A DNA stretch of 64,000 bases from Calcarisporiella thermophila CBS 279.70. Lineage: Eukaryota; Calcarisporiellomycota. Every line of letters begins with the position of its first letter. The first letter of the stretch is position 1. Location: NCBI RefSeq assembly GCF_041956535.1, contig NW_027192195.1, positions 1,095,189 to 1,159,188 on the forward strand, given 5' to 3'. Shown here in pieces: positions 35,225 to 46,447 of the stretch. The notes under the pieces were generated by a model. That model searched no databases and had not been told where the DNA came from. It saw only the letters and a list, made by a program, of their open reading frames with translations. Position numbers and translations under genes: made by a program.

Positions 35225-37686
35225 ATGGAAGCATACAAAGAAAGGTCCCAATTACCCGGAAGCAGGACTACTTTTCACTGAGTTACTTACCAGATCTTGA
35301 TTACAGATTAGGGCATTTTGAGTTTATCTTGGACGAGAAGCAGAATGATATCCCAATTATTGATTTGAAAGGGTTCCGAAGGCTATGTTTTAGAGGTATG
35401 TATACTCTAGGGTTACACACCTTGCCCTGGAGTTTGGCTAAAACGATCTACTCTGGTTGCTCTCATTAGGAATTCCCGACAAGCCTGGAATACGCCCAAA
35501 GTGTTGGAAGGCAAGTGGGCGCTCATTTTTGAATGAATACTTTTTTCATATTAATTTTTATTTTTCTTTTTGCCTAACAGCTCTTGATGGGCTACCTACC
35601 CCCAGAAAAGCGTTCATGGGAAAAAGTACTGGCTGATAAGAGAGCGACCTATTATGTGAGCATGAGCTTATCCAGTTAAAGACGAGTTTCTCTGATTAAT
35701 TCTTCTATTCTTCTTTTTTTTTAATAGAATTTTGTTAGGGACTTATTTGTAGAGCCAACTGGTGAAGAGCCCACGGTTGAAGACCATGTATGGATTTGCT
35801 CAAACAATGCGTATTTATTCTATTCTCCTTTAACAAGTGCAATTATCATGTTAGCCACTTAACTCTGCGCCCGACTCAAAGTGGGCTACCTTTTTCCAGG
35901 ACAATGTTATTCTTGAGCAAATTGATAAAGACGTCCGACGTACGCTTCCTGATTTTGCCTTTTTTCAGCTTCCTGTGCCACGCAGCGACCTCTCTCCTCT
36001 TTCGCCCAGAATACGTCCCACAAATAGCGATGAAAAAGTGAGCGATATGCAACTAGCTGCCCCTTGTGCCTCTCTCGGCACTGCTGTTGAAAGTTCTTCT
36101 CAAGTTTCACCCATCCGCACCCGACGAGCTCTCTTTAAACGCATACAGCACTTGAATAAGGATTTCGGAGCGCGTGAGAGACCAGCACCCAAAAAATCAT
36201 CCCCCCGGCACTCCATTGGTTCACCCCTAAGTCCCGATGACTTAGCGGGAGCAGACCAGACAAGCCAGGAGGACGGTGATGAGGAAGTTGACCTGCACTG
36301 GGAGGCCATCGAAAGAATTTTATTTATATATGCTAAACTGAATGCAGGCGTTGGATATGTGCAAGGAATGAACGAAATATTGGGGCCGATTTATTATACA
36401 ATGGCAAATGATACAGATGAGAAGGCGAGAGGTATGCTTTCATCATCGATTCCTTTCCTTTTGTTCCAACTTATGTATATATCCGAATGTCTTTATAGCC
36501 CATGCCGAAGCCGACTCGTTTTTTGTGTTCACCGCGGTAATGGGGGAGATCATGGACCACTTTGTGCGCTCCCTGGATTCGGATGCTAATAGTGGAATTG
36601 GGGCAACAATGAAGCGGCTAAATTCGCGGTTAAAACAGCTGGATCTGGAATTATGGGAAGATATGGTAGAGCCTTAGGTCATCCGCTCCAATTTAAGGAT
36701 ATATTGCTTATCACCATCCTTGCTTTGTGGTTTAGGAGCGTAAATCGCTTCAACCGGCATACTATTCTTTCCGCTGGCTCACGGTCCTCTGCTCCCAAGA
36801 ATTCAGTCTTCCCGACGTAATCAGGCTTTGGGATAGCCTCTTTGCCGATAGCCGTCCAAGTGGAGGCGATAGCGAGGGACAACAGCGCGGGTTTGAATTT
36901 TTGCTCGATTTCTGTTGTGCGATGATCATTTGTGTAAGGGAAGAGTTGATTCAGGGGAGTTTTGCTGAAAACATCAAGCTTTTACAGGTAAATATCTTGG
37001 GCCGTAGCAAACAATTTGTATCACTCATTCAGCTCACGGCATTTTTTTTTCGATGCTTTAAGAACTACCCTATCAACGACGTGGCTATAGTCCTCCAACA
37101 AGCATACAAGCTGCGGGATATCCGTCTCTCAACGGTTAACATGGAGGAACCCATCCCACCAGAATCAAATAGTACAGAGAAACATAAGCTAGAGAATGAG
37201 AAGGCCGCTGACCCAGATAAGTCAAGAGACACACGAAGAGAGACCGTGGATGAAGCCACCAGGTATGCTGAACTCGAAAAAGGAATGACACTACCCGACA
37301 ACACCACCCTCGCTGCGAACAATGTCCCTCGTGGTAAGAACAGTCTCAACTCTTCGCCCACAAAGAAACTCGGCTCCGCGATAGGAAACGGGTTGGAGTC
37401 ACTGAGAAAGGGGAACAATAACTCTATGGAAGAGATTTGGAGAAATCTGGGATGGTCTTCGTCACGCGAAGAAAAGCCGCTCAGTAAACTGTGGAATCGC
37501 CCGCCGACTGCAGCTTTACAAAAGGAGGTTGCGACGGATACAACGCCGCAGAGCAAGGCCGCCGAGCGTGCGAGTGCGACAGCAAATCGAGCAGCGTCGG
37601 CAGCTAGAAAGGCTTTGGTGGATGGGCGAGGGTTCTTCAAACGAATGGGCAAAACCTTTTCGGGGTCTAACGAACCATCCGGATAG
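35225..37686 (+). CDS. TBC1D13: TBC domain RabGAP, TBC1D13-like
   Basis: Nine exons (35225-35244, 35307-35395, 35470-35510, 35581-35655, 35728-35787, 35855-36431, 36499-36665, 36736-36987, 37063-37686) give about 634 residues. The N-terminal block (FRRLCFRGIPDKPGIRPKCW) and LLMGYLPPEKRSWEKVLADK follow the TBC1D13 order. Catalytic fingers are present: QIDKDVRR (Arg finger) and YVQGMNE (Gln finger). After the Arg finger there is a low-complexity insert of about 110 residues. The TBC fold ends near LQQAYKLRD, followed by a 180-residue charged, low-complexity extension not found in the animal protein. TBC proteins stimulate Rab GTP hydrolysis in endosomal/Golgi traffic. The intron after 35510 is GC-AG. 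Exon 1 is only 20 nt; it restores frame and gives MEAYKERLGHF. Confidence 0.93.
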
Positions 37687-37922
37687 TTCCCACTAATTTA
37701 TTCTCATCACGCGGTAACATAATATCTCTCGATCTATTTTATCTAACCACTGACTCCATTGTTAATTGTGTGTGTGTTCCTATTGTAATATATCTAATAT
37801 AATGTTCATCTATATAATGTTTGCTGGGATTCATGGAAATCAGAAATGGCCGACCAATTTAGTGCCGCTGTTACTCCTCGTTTGGGAAAAAAATGTGTGC
37901 TAAAAGTAAAACTCAAAAATTC
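37687..37922. other. Short gap between the RabGAP and tRNA-Ala
   Basis: About 235 bp of AT-rich 3' UTR and spacer. No gene was seen. Confidence 0.5.
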
Positions 37923-37994
37923 TGGACGTTCCGGGAATTGAACCCGGGGCCTTCTGTATGCGAAACAGATGTAATACCACTATACCAAACGCCC
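37923..37994 (-). tRNA. tRNA-Ala (anticodon CGC)
   Basis: A 72-nt cloverleaf folds by eye. The acceptor stem is seven base pairs with a G3:U70 wobble (the alanine identity pair) and discriminator A. The anticodon loop TTCGCAT lies on a five-pair stem (TCTGT/ACAGA). The T arm is CCGGG-TTCAATT-CCCGG. The D stem is weaker. Anticodon CGC reads GCG codons. No intron and no encoded CCA. Confidence 0.93.
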
Positions 37995-38074
37995 AATCAT
38001 TGAACTTTGTAATCGTAATGTAATAGCTGCGGATGCAAATCACGTGATAAGTTTCAGCATTTTAGGAGAGATGG

Positions 38075-38395
38075 GGGGGAGGGTTAGTGTAGTGGACTAT
38101 TCCTGGGATGCCGATGAGAACGGCGTGGGTTCGAATCCCACTTCCCCCACCAGCACTTACTCTTAGTTTGTGGCTGCTATCCACTTGATCAGAAGCTGAG
38201 TCTTGATTATTGAAAAGATCGCCCTTACGATAAGTACAAAAGATTACATCGGTTTCACGTACATGCTATTCACGACAACTACGATACACGCATATCGATT
38301 GAAAGTCTATCGATCAAGGACCTATATCTCGTTATGTTAAGTCCATTGACATTAACTTCATGTAATATATGGAAATTAAATAAAAAGTTTCCATT
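38075..38395 (+). repeat. tRNA-headed dispersed repeat, copy 1 (SINE-like)
   Basis: The first 75 nt look like a tRNA: a seven-pair acceptor stem (GGGGGAG with TTCCCCC), an A-box-like TTAGTGTAGTGG, and a perfect B-box GGTTCGAATCC in a paired T arm. They are followed directly by an encoded CCA. The next 240 nt align by eye with the sequence after 38979, including shared blocks CCACTTGATCA, GATTACATCG, CTATCGATCAAG and TTAACTTCATGTA. The two copies differ by roughly one base in four or five. This is the layout of a tRNA-derived SINE. The region between the D arm and T arm does not fold into a normal anticodon arm. It could instead be an old tRNA-linked retroelement end. A functional tRNA is unlikely. 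Confidence 0.6.
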
Positions 38396-39899
38396 GAAGA
38401 TCAAAAAAAATTTTAGGAGAGATGGATCCAAAGAATACAAAATGCGCAAAGAGAACGCATACCACCGCCATGGTATCACTTAGCATCCATATTCTTACGG
38501 AACACTACGTCTCAAATTATTTAGACATAGGTATACTCACAACCGACTACGGCAAATAGAAGCTGATGAGAAGAGATGGCATCTGGCCAAGCATATACCA
38601 TGCGTGGCGGGAGCTGGATGGGCAGCTAGATATCGACAGAAGAATTACGCCGATGGAAGTCTTGGCCCTACCGGTCAACAGGAACAAATACTTCCTTGAG
38701 AGAGGTCAACCACTGCAATCTCGTGGAGAACAACATGGGCTCTAGGTCCTGGGTAACTTCTTCATAACACTTAATCCGACATTTCCAAGCACGGAACTCT
38801 TTAAATTATATCCCATGTTTTCTAGTACTTAATAAGCTTGTTCGGAAGCACATTTGTAATATATATTAAATAAACCACAGGACGCAAGTTCCCGCTTCCT
38901 TAGAGGAAAAAAAATGTAGTGGACTAACCTAGGGATGCCGAAGGGAACGGCGTGGGTTCGAACCCCGCTTCCGCCACCAACGCTCTCTTCTAGCTTGTGG
39001 TTACTGTCCACTTGATCAAGTTTGAGTCTCTATTACTGGAAAGATCCCTCCTACTAAAGTAAAATGATTACATCGATATCACCTACACGCTATTCACAAC
39101 AATGATATATGCCTATCGATTACCGCCTATCGATCAAGATCTATATCTCATTAAGTCCGTTGATATTAACTTCATGTATTATATGGAAATTAATAAAATT
39201 ATGTATAGAAAATACGTATTCGATAACTTAACATTCATCGTTATCGGTGTGTGTTTCATACACGTTAGGGACCACGATCTCGGAATTATCCCAGCAAAGA
39301 TTAGGTAGTCTTGTTATTGCAGTACCTGCGGCCCTAACGATGGCGAGGAGGAACGTAATTGTAAGAGCCGCATAAGAATATCGATGTTTACTGAATTTAA
39401 CTTAACTTTTGTTAATCTGCTTATTGTTCTTGTAAATAAAATATTATAAATAAAAAGCTTTAAAATAAATAATGGATAAAATAATTTGTAGTATCGCTAT
39501 TTTTATATATTTTTTTTAAAAAAAAGACGTTTTCTGTAAACAAAATTCCCATATTATGCATGACATTAATTGATACGTGCAAGAATTGTATCACGAGCAA
39601 TTTTCATGTTTTTACCTTTGCTTTAATTTATTTTACAACATTCAATCATTTTCTATTTTCTGTATAGTAGGTAGCGTGTTTCACTACAGCTCTCACATAT
39701 GGCTTCTGCTCAAGTTATTTCACATCTCTGCTGGCCAATGAAACGAAAACATATTTTTTAGAATTTTACAGATATTTTCTATATTACTTTTGGACTTGTA
39801 TAGAGAGTTATATTTTTTACAAGGTCAGTAGAGAATTAATTTTCAATATTATTCAACTACTTATCCTCAGATGTTGGAGTTGGATCCTCTTGTGATGGC
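38396..39899. other. AT-rich intergenic DNA around the second repeat
   Basis: Apart from repeat copy 2, no gene or RNA was recognised. The segment 38570-38720 is less AT-rich and might be a further element remnant. 39400-39880 is strongly AT-rich. Confidence 0.4.
38912..39205 (+). repeat. tRNA-headed dispersed repeat, copy 2 (SINE-like)
   Basis: A second copy of the element starting at 38075, in the same orientation. The tRNA-like head is truncated at its 5' end (only from TGTAGTGG) and carries substitutions, but it keeps GGGTTCGAACCC (B-box-like) and the encoded CCA. The 230-nt body is shared with copy 1. A minus-strand 60-codon frame across it (38829-39011) is not a gene. Confidence 0.6.
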
Positions 39900-41933
39900 T
39901 TATCCACCAGTTTTTTTTGAAAGTCTATAATGTCGGATCAATAAACTCACTAGAAGAGTTGCTCCAGCGAGTGCAAGATTAGTGAAGTTAACCAACCGGA
40001 TGGATTGTAAGTATGAGTTCAACACAGTTGCTTGCTGTTCTTTCGTCAGAGTAAGAATGTAAATGTAATTTGTTTTGACGCTGTTGGTATCAACATTTGC
40101 GGGGAGTACACCTGCAGCGCGTCGAGATTCTAGGAACTTCACGAAGAAACAAATTTAATGCTGAATAAAATGCTGACTAGCGAGTTGTTGAAGACAGAAG
40201 ACCCAATAGCAATCCCAATCATGTTACCGGTCGCACGGAAAAATTGTGTGAGGGCAGATACTAGGGAAACACTAGGAATAAATTTTATAGAAAAAAATGA
40301 GCTCATTGCCTCTATCCGAGAATTAGAGGGATCCTACGCTTTGTATTCTACTGCACTCTGCGCAGCAGTAATTAAAGGCTGCATGATCAAACCATCCCCG
40401 GCACCAACAAGAATTAAATACCCGATCTCCTGCGCTCGTGTTGTGTTTTCATCAAGTAAGGTTAGCAAACCCATCCCGACTATTGTGATTGAAGTGCCTA
40501 TCCAGAGAAGGAAGCGATAGCGACCTGTGAATGCTGTAAGAAATCTAGCAATAATTGAAGTGACTACGACTGCAAACATCATTCGGATAAGCTCCAAGCC
40601 AGCTGTGGTGGGTGAAGCGCCTTTGACCATTTGAAGGTAGACTGTTATGTAGGTAAACATTCCAAAGAAAGAGCCATTAAAGAGAACTTTGTAGATAAGG
40701 GCGGCGCTCACAGTTACATGTTTAAACACGTGGGCTATTAAATTTTTATATGAATAATGTGCAATGTGTGTGAGGGGGAAGGGGGGGGGGAGAGAACGTC
40801 AGAAATCGTGATAATAATAAAGTGTTTGATTTCACTTACTGGAAATGACGGGTTCGACTGCCACCTTCATTTCAATCCAAATGAACACGACAAGCATAAT
40901 ACTGCCTGGAATTAAAGTGCCGAGCATAGGACCACTCGACCATTCGTAGTCATTTCTACCCCAGCTAATTGCTAGAAGAATGCCCACTAAACTCACTGAG
41001 AGCACATCACATCCATACCAATCGATACGTCGTAGTTTCTCCGAAAGTGAACCTTTAACGGCCGGGAGCTTCAGTGAGTAAAGGAGAACAAGCCCAGATA
41101 CTACACCAAATGGAACATTGATGTAGAAAGTCCATCTCCACGAAACGTGGTCAGAAAACACGCCTCAAAGCAAGAGACCAATTATTGAGGAGACGGCAAG
41201 TACCGAACTATTGAACCCTTGGTATTTCCCTCGATCTCGAATCGGAACCACGTCAGAAATAATGATAACATCCATTGTTGTGATACCGCCAGCACCGATT
41301 CCCGCGATGGCACGCCCAATTGCCAGTGCGGCCATGTTAGGAGCAGCCCCGCAAATTAGGTTTCCAACTTCGAACATGATAAGGGCAAACAACATGGCTG
41401 CAGAAATAAAGTTGAGTGGGTTGAGTCCGGCAGTGGGTGGGCAGAGGGCCAATGAAAAACGAAGCTTCTCCTACCATTGCGCCGGCCGAAAATGTCAGAT
41501 AACTCTCAGAACATCGGTTGATATAAAGTCTGAGTGAGCATAAATGCATTGGTGAGCCAAGATATCTGATTGAGCGAGTGGAATTCTTCGACAATATTAG
41601 GAACACGGGTTGCGACTATGAGGGAGTCGATGGCCACGAGGAAAGTAACTGTTGATATACTATACCGTGACAATCAAATTCATTATCCACGCAAAAATGG
41701 AGTTTAGAAGTATACTCCTTACCATGAATACACAATCATAAGTTGTCGAAATGGCAAGAGTCTTGCCTGCGAGCCTTCTATTAGTTCCAGGTCTATTTCT
41801 TTCTGAGTGTTTGTTTCGGTATCGTTGCCAGTAGAACTATTCTCATTCATTTGTTCAATCTCCAATCCATTTACACCATTTTTTCGAGTTCATCACGGTT
41901 GGTATGTTTTACACTTGCATCATCATCTGCCAT
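39900..41933 (-). pseudogene. Decayed MFS transporter (DHA2, 14-TM drug/H+ antiporter type)
   Basis: The gene reads through the whole DHA2 transporter order but not in one frame. Recognisable parts are an N-terminal acidic leader from an ATG at 41933, FLVAIDSLIVATRVP, FHSLNQISWL, ELSDIFGRR, AIGRAIAGIGAGGI, SDVVPIRDRGKYQG, VSWRWTFYINVPFG, VKGASPTTAG, TGRYR and FFRATGNMIGIAIGS. Lesions: a frame change at the 6-base T run 41879-41884 (an A run on the coding strand), an in-frame TGA at 41506-41508 (normally Gly), a frame change near 41450-41490, an in-frame TGA at 41165-41167 (normally Gly), and a frame change near 40140. Plausible GT-AG introns survive. A working protein is very unlikely. The AT-rich surroundings and the nearby tRNA-headed repeats fit a decaying locus. 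Confidence 0.82.
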
Positions 41934-43509
41934 TTCTTTTGTATTTTTAAAATTGTAAAACAGGTAGAAATTGTAAAATGGATCACTATTTTTATACTGA
42001 TTTTAAGTTCCTGAAGATCCGGGCTCTAGTTTACACAAGACCACATCTAAGTAGTATAACCACAATTCCTCTGCAAAGATGGCATTTAACGGCTAAGAAA
42101 TGTTGCAATGCGTGGAGCAAAACACTAATTTGCACGTGGAATAGTGATCTAGGTTGTGGCCCAAAAATAAAATCGATAATCTCGTGCGTGGTTATTCGGG
42201 ATGCTTCAGTGATTTTATTTCTCGCTAATGTTGGTGAATCCCTCGGTAATTTAAGCGGAGTCGAAGATGAAGAGACAAGCGGCTCTTGAGAACAAAACTG
42301 ATTCGGGAATACCTGGGAAAATGTTTTCTCCTTTTATCCGTAATACCCCGCATATTGACTGTAACTCTTCAAAATGTGTCCAGCCAAGACACATTTGCTG
42401 TACCTGTACAGGATTGAAAAAAAACAAAGATAATGTTTTGGGTTCACGCGATTACGATTTATAAGAAGCAACAGAGAGTAGAGGATATGATTAGATTAGA
42501 GTGAACCCAATCAAAAACAAAAAAAAAAATCGTTTGTTTTGTTATAAACACGAGATTTCTAAATAACAAAACAAAAATGAAAAATATACGAAGCTCTTAA
42601 GTATATGTTATTTCTAACAAATATATAATGTCATATTTGTGTATGTATTATATACATGAGAATTACCTGAGGGCCACCGAGTAAATCACAATGCCATTGA
42701 ATGAGATCTTAACCAATACAGTATCTTTTTAACTGTATCAATTTAGGGAATATAATCTTTGGGTGTAAGATAGGTTTTAGAAGAGCCGTGTGAGAAACGA
42801 ACTATGAAATTACATCTTAGCGTTTTGAGCTAATATTTCTCATTGAATAAGATAAGCTTCGCTATGGCAAGTTATCGACTACGTCAATCTTTATAAATTG
42901 AGTATGGTGGGGAACAACAAGAAGTGTTCAGATGATCCCTGACAGCTTTTAACTTATCGAGTGGTTTCTGGTTATTTTGAATAATACAAGAAAATGCAAG
43001 CTACAAAATTTAAGAACATTCAACCAGTCGATCTTTACTCAGGGGTCGCTTTAGCATTCTAACCCTTTGCATTACACTCATGGCCTTACCACATAGTATA
43101 TCATACTCGCATTCCATCTTGAATTTCCTGCAATCCACCAGTGCCTCTTGCCTATCCATTAAAATACGTATTATGCCTTAAACTTGATCGATTTCGACTT
43201 GCCCAAACTGTTGCGTGAAGAACCCAAGTGCCATGGCCAAGCAGTTTGACTACGAGCTACAACGAGGAGAAGTTTAAAAAAGGAGGATGCAATGAAATCG
43301 ACTGGAAAGAAAGTTTTATCGACAAATGGACAGGGGAATCTGGTTGGATATCAAAGAAAAACTGATTCAATTTTGAGTGATGGCTTGAATTTATTGAAAT
43401 TGTGAAGGTATTAATCTACTGATGAGGAGAGAAAAAGAATGCAAATTATCTGAAAACAAGAGTAGGAATCATAACACTGGGGAAAAGACAACTCTATGTA
43501 AAAAAGAAA
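41934..43509. other. AT-rich intergenic region, nothing recognisable
   Basis: About 1.6 kb between the MFS remnant and the PEX11 stop. A 103-codon plus-strand frame (41978-42289) shows no family pattern. The sequence is markedly AT-rich. Confidence 0.4.
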
Positions 43510-44499
43510 TTATTTCGTATTTTTCTGCTTGTTCCAAAGTTTGTGAGCAGAGCACACTGCGGATATGAAGCCGCAGATTGCGTAGAAACCATCAGAGAAC
43601 TGACACTGAAAGAGATCATATCCTACACACAAGAAATCCACATTATTGTTGTTTGTTCGTGTTTTGTAAAGTTAACGAAAATCAAGCCGAAACTTACCAC
43701 AAAATCCTAAATCACACATCAGCTTCACAAAGGAAATATCCGCCCAGTACAACTTCTCGCCCACCTCTTTTCCTTTCTTCTGTTCTCTGCGCAGCCGCGC
43801 AGCCTCTAGCCTGTTTTCTCGTAAATCAATCAGAATACTTGTAAACCAAAGCCGATATGACCATGGCTCCGCACGTTTGGCAGTTGCAGGGGTGAGCACC
43901 CCTATACGACCAAGGCAGTAGAGATCATCCGCGAGGCAATTCCCGAACCCAACAATAGCATTAATCCACCCTAGGTGATAATCTATCCAAACATTGGTCC
44001 ATAATGAGCCCGGTGGAGGTGGGATCCGACTACCCTCGAGGTATTCAGCTAGGACTGCATAGGATTCAATGCCATGCCCTAGACGCAGGATTTTGCGGGT
44101 TGTCGAAAAGTTGGAGATAAGGGAGGAGAGCCGTTTGCGTAATTCCTTGAAGCGAACGGTATTTTGCTTGAGAACATAAATTAGCAGGAGCTTACAAAAG
44201 TATTGGATGAGTTTCAGCGTCTTGTCACGACCGTCGGTGAGCACGAGCATGCGGCGGAATATGGCGAACGTGGATGGGGAGGGTTTCTTTGCGGGTATAG
44301 GCGAAGATGCTGCGAGATGGATGCTACTCTTTTCATTCAGAGGAGGTGTGGGCGGGTGCGATGGAATGGCCATAATGGAAGGATCCCCTATATGGTTGAG
44401 CTTGTGGATGATGAAATCAGGGGATGAACCGGAATTTTTCCTTTGATGATGGCAGTTTTGAATCTGGAGACCCTCTTTTACAACCGCATGGGGAGACAT
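43510..44499 (-). CDS. PEX11: Peroxisomal membrane protein PEX11
   Basis: Two exons (44499-43698, 43622-43510) give about 304 residues from the chosen ATG. After a low-complexity N-terminus the PEX11 fold begins near FRRMLVLTDGRDKTLKLIQY, with KQNTVRFKELRKRLSSLISN and FSTTRKILRLGHGIE, the amphipathic helices of the family. The final exon supplies the C-terminal membrane segment and a charged end (GFISAVCSAHKLW). PEX11 remodels peroxisomal membranes during division. The frame continues upstream of 44499 as far as 44736 and downstream Met codons exist, so the start is uncertain. The longest reading would add 79 poorly conserved residues. Confidence 0.85.
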
Positions 44500-45396
44500 T
44501 CTACGAGGGTTGAATGGCTTGCTCTGCAGAGCGCAAAGAAAAACATACAAGCAAAATAAATAAAAAGCACTTGCTCGTGTCAAAAAGGTCGGTGAAACTT
44601 TGGCTTGTATTTCATATTCTAATTTTATTTCCCCTTCTTCATATGACAGTAAATACATTATACTCCTCGCATTACATAAAGAGAATTCCCTCAATGCCGA
44701 AAGTTTAAACTCGATTCTGCCTGGGTCTCCATTCACCTCATTTCTTCTTTCTCGTACCCAAATGTCGATTGCATAGCTTGAGGATGGGTTCTAAATAAAC
44801 AACTAATATATAAAAAATACCACCCCATAGCGGGACCTATTTTCGCTCGGCCTTTAAAATAATAGATTAATACCAAGGAAGCTTATTAATGATATAAGAT
44901 CCTGTTGCGTTACAAAGAAATTTTCTTTTTCTTTGTATACATTTATTGATGAACAAGTATTGAATAATGGTATAGTCAAATATCATTGTATTTTTCTCTT
45001 TAATTGGCAAACACAAAAGCCGGGAATCCGTCCATCAACGCGTTGTGGATTTTCTATCAAATGCTATTGAACATCGAAAATACGTGTGACCAGCAAAGGC
45101 TAATTGAGAGGTGAAGTGAGGAAAAGAAATTTGTACAAACAGTACCTAAGCAAATTTCCGTCTATTTTCGAAAGTCGGCTTTTGGCAATTAGTAATTAGT
45201 AGCGTAGGATGCAAACTACATTATTTTGGTATCCCAATATATCAGAGTATATAACAAGCTGTCAAGAACCCTTTAAAATTAAAGTCCGTATTAGTAAAAG
45301 AGGAATGAATGCCGATAAAAGAATGTGTTTATTAATATTGAGGACAAAGAAGCAATGGGTAATTGAACAGATGAATATCGGTATTCCCCCACCTAA
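44500..45396. other. Intergenic, nothing recognisable
   Basis: About 900 bp of AT-rich sequence between PEX11 and the gankyrin stop codon. It contains the PEX11 5' flank. No gene was recognised. Confidence 0.4.
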
Positions 45397-46447
45397 TCAT
45401 TCGACCCGTCCCCGCAAAAACACCTTCAAGGTGTCAGGGCACAGGTCCCAAGGTGTCTCCTTCTGTTTGTTCTCCCAGTCCATACTCGACCCAGCCTCTA
45501 TCAGAATAAGTGCTACATCTCCATGTCCTTCTTCACATGCGAGATGCAGCGGTGTGTTCCATACAACGTCGCGAGCTCGCAAGCGTGCTCCGCTCTCGAT
45601 GAGCAGTCGCACGATAGCGGTGTGACCAAGTGAAGATGCGCGGTGCAAAGGCGTTTGACTTAAGTTGTCTAGGGGAGAGTGAGAGGAGCCTTCTTTGAGG
45701 AGAAGACGTGCAATCTGGAGAGTATAGAGGGTCAGGGATAAACTAAGAGGCGGTTATAACATGCAGAACAGGTGCTTACCTCAGGTCTGTTTTTTGACGC
45801 AGCATAATGTCTATCAGAAGAGAAATATTGCATGAGTTATAGTTGAAGATAAACTGGCTACCTTAGCCGTATTGCATAAAAGGGCAGCAAGGAGGCGGTA
45901 TATACATACAGTGGTGTTTGTCCTCTATGGTTCGATGCGTTTACGTCAGCCTTTGCCTTGATCAGCGCATTCACTACATCCAAATGTCCAGCGGAGGCTA
46001 TTTCCAAATGTTCCATATAATGAGTACCATGATCCCATGCTGTTTCTCCAAAAAAAGAATCTGTTATTTACCTGCAATTAGAAGCGGCGTCCACCCTTCC
46101 TAGAAGAAGACACGAAATTAAAACAATAAGTATTGATTTCGAAAGACGTGTAATCCGAAATCTAACACACTTCATCTTTTTCATCCACATTAGCTCCATG
46201 CCCTAGAAGAATTTCCACAACTTCCAATTTTCCCCCGCTTGCTAAAATAAAAAGACAATACATAATCGCACTAAATCTTGCGTGAATTCAGGGTCAATGC
46301 ATAATGCTTACCCGCCCAATGTAAAGGCGTACGCTCGTCCTCATCCTTGCGATGGATGGCGCCTGCATCCGCATCGATGGCATCGCGAACAGCAGAGAAG
46401 TTGCCCTCCCGCGCCAGTTCCGAAAGCGGTTTGTCTTGGCTCGTCAT
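45397..46447 (-). CDS. NAS6: Gankyrin/Nas6-type ankyrin repeat protein (proteasome 19S assembly)
   Basis: Six exons (46447-46312, 46241-46171, 46099-46072, 45997-45910, 45810-45780, 45714-45397) give 223 residues, the length of PSMD10/gankyrin (226). About six ankyrin repeats are visible: ERTPLHWA, EGWTPLLIA, GQTPLHYAA, QTPLHRASSLGHTAIVRLLI and NTPLHLACEEGHGDV, ending in KETPWDLC, typical of the family's last repeat. Gankyrin/Nas6 is a chaperone that binds the Rpt3 ATPase during assembly of the 26S proteasome base. The small exons (28 and 31 nt) are supported by strict ankyrin spacing. A different ankyrin protein is possible, but the length and C-terminus fit best. Confidence 0.85.

Noticed and set aside
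38101-38132. tRNA-Leu with anticodon GAG in the repeat head
   Set aside because: The hairpin GCCG-ATGAGAA-CGGC could be an anticodon arm, but it lies nine bases too far from the D arm and the second copy has lost it.
38075-39205. Pair of LTRs of one retrotransposon
   Set aside because: The two copies diverge too much for an intact element, and the DNA between them (about 500 bp) shows no gag or pol pattern.
41165-41508. Reassigned TGA codon (TGA read as Gly) in the MFS transporter
   Set aside because: Other genes in the window end in TGA at family-expected lengths, and the same transporter carries independent frame changes, so decay is the better explanation.
41978-42289. 103-codon plus-strand frame in the AT-rich gap
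   Set aside because: No family pattern, no intron, and the surrounding DNA is low-complexity and AT-rich.
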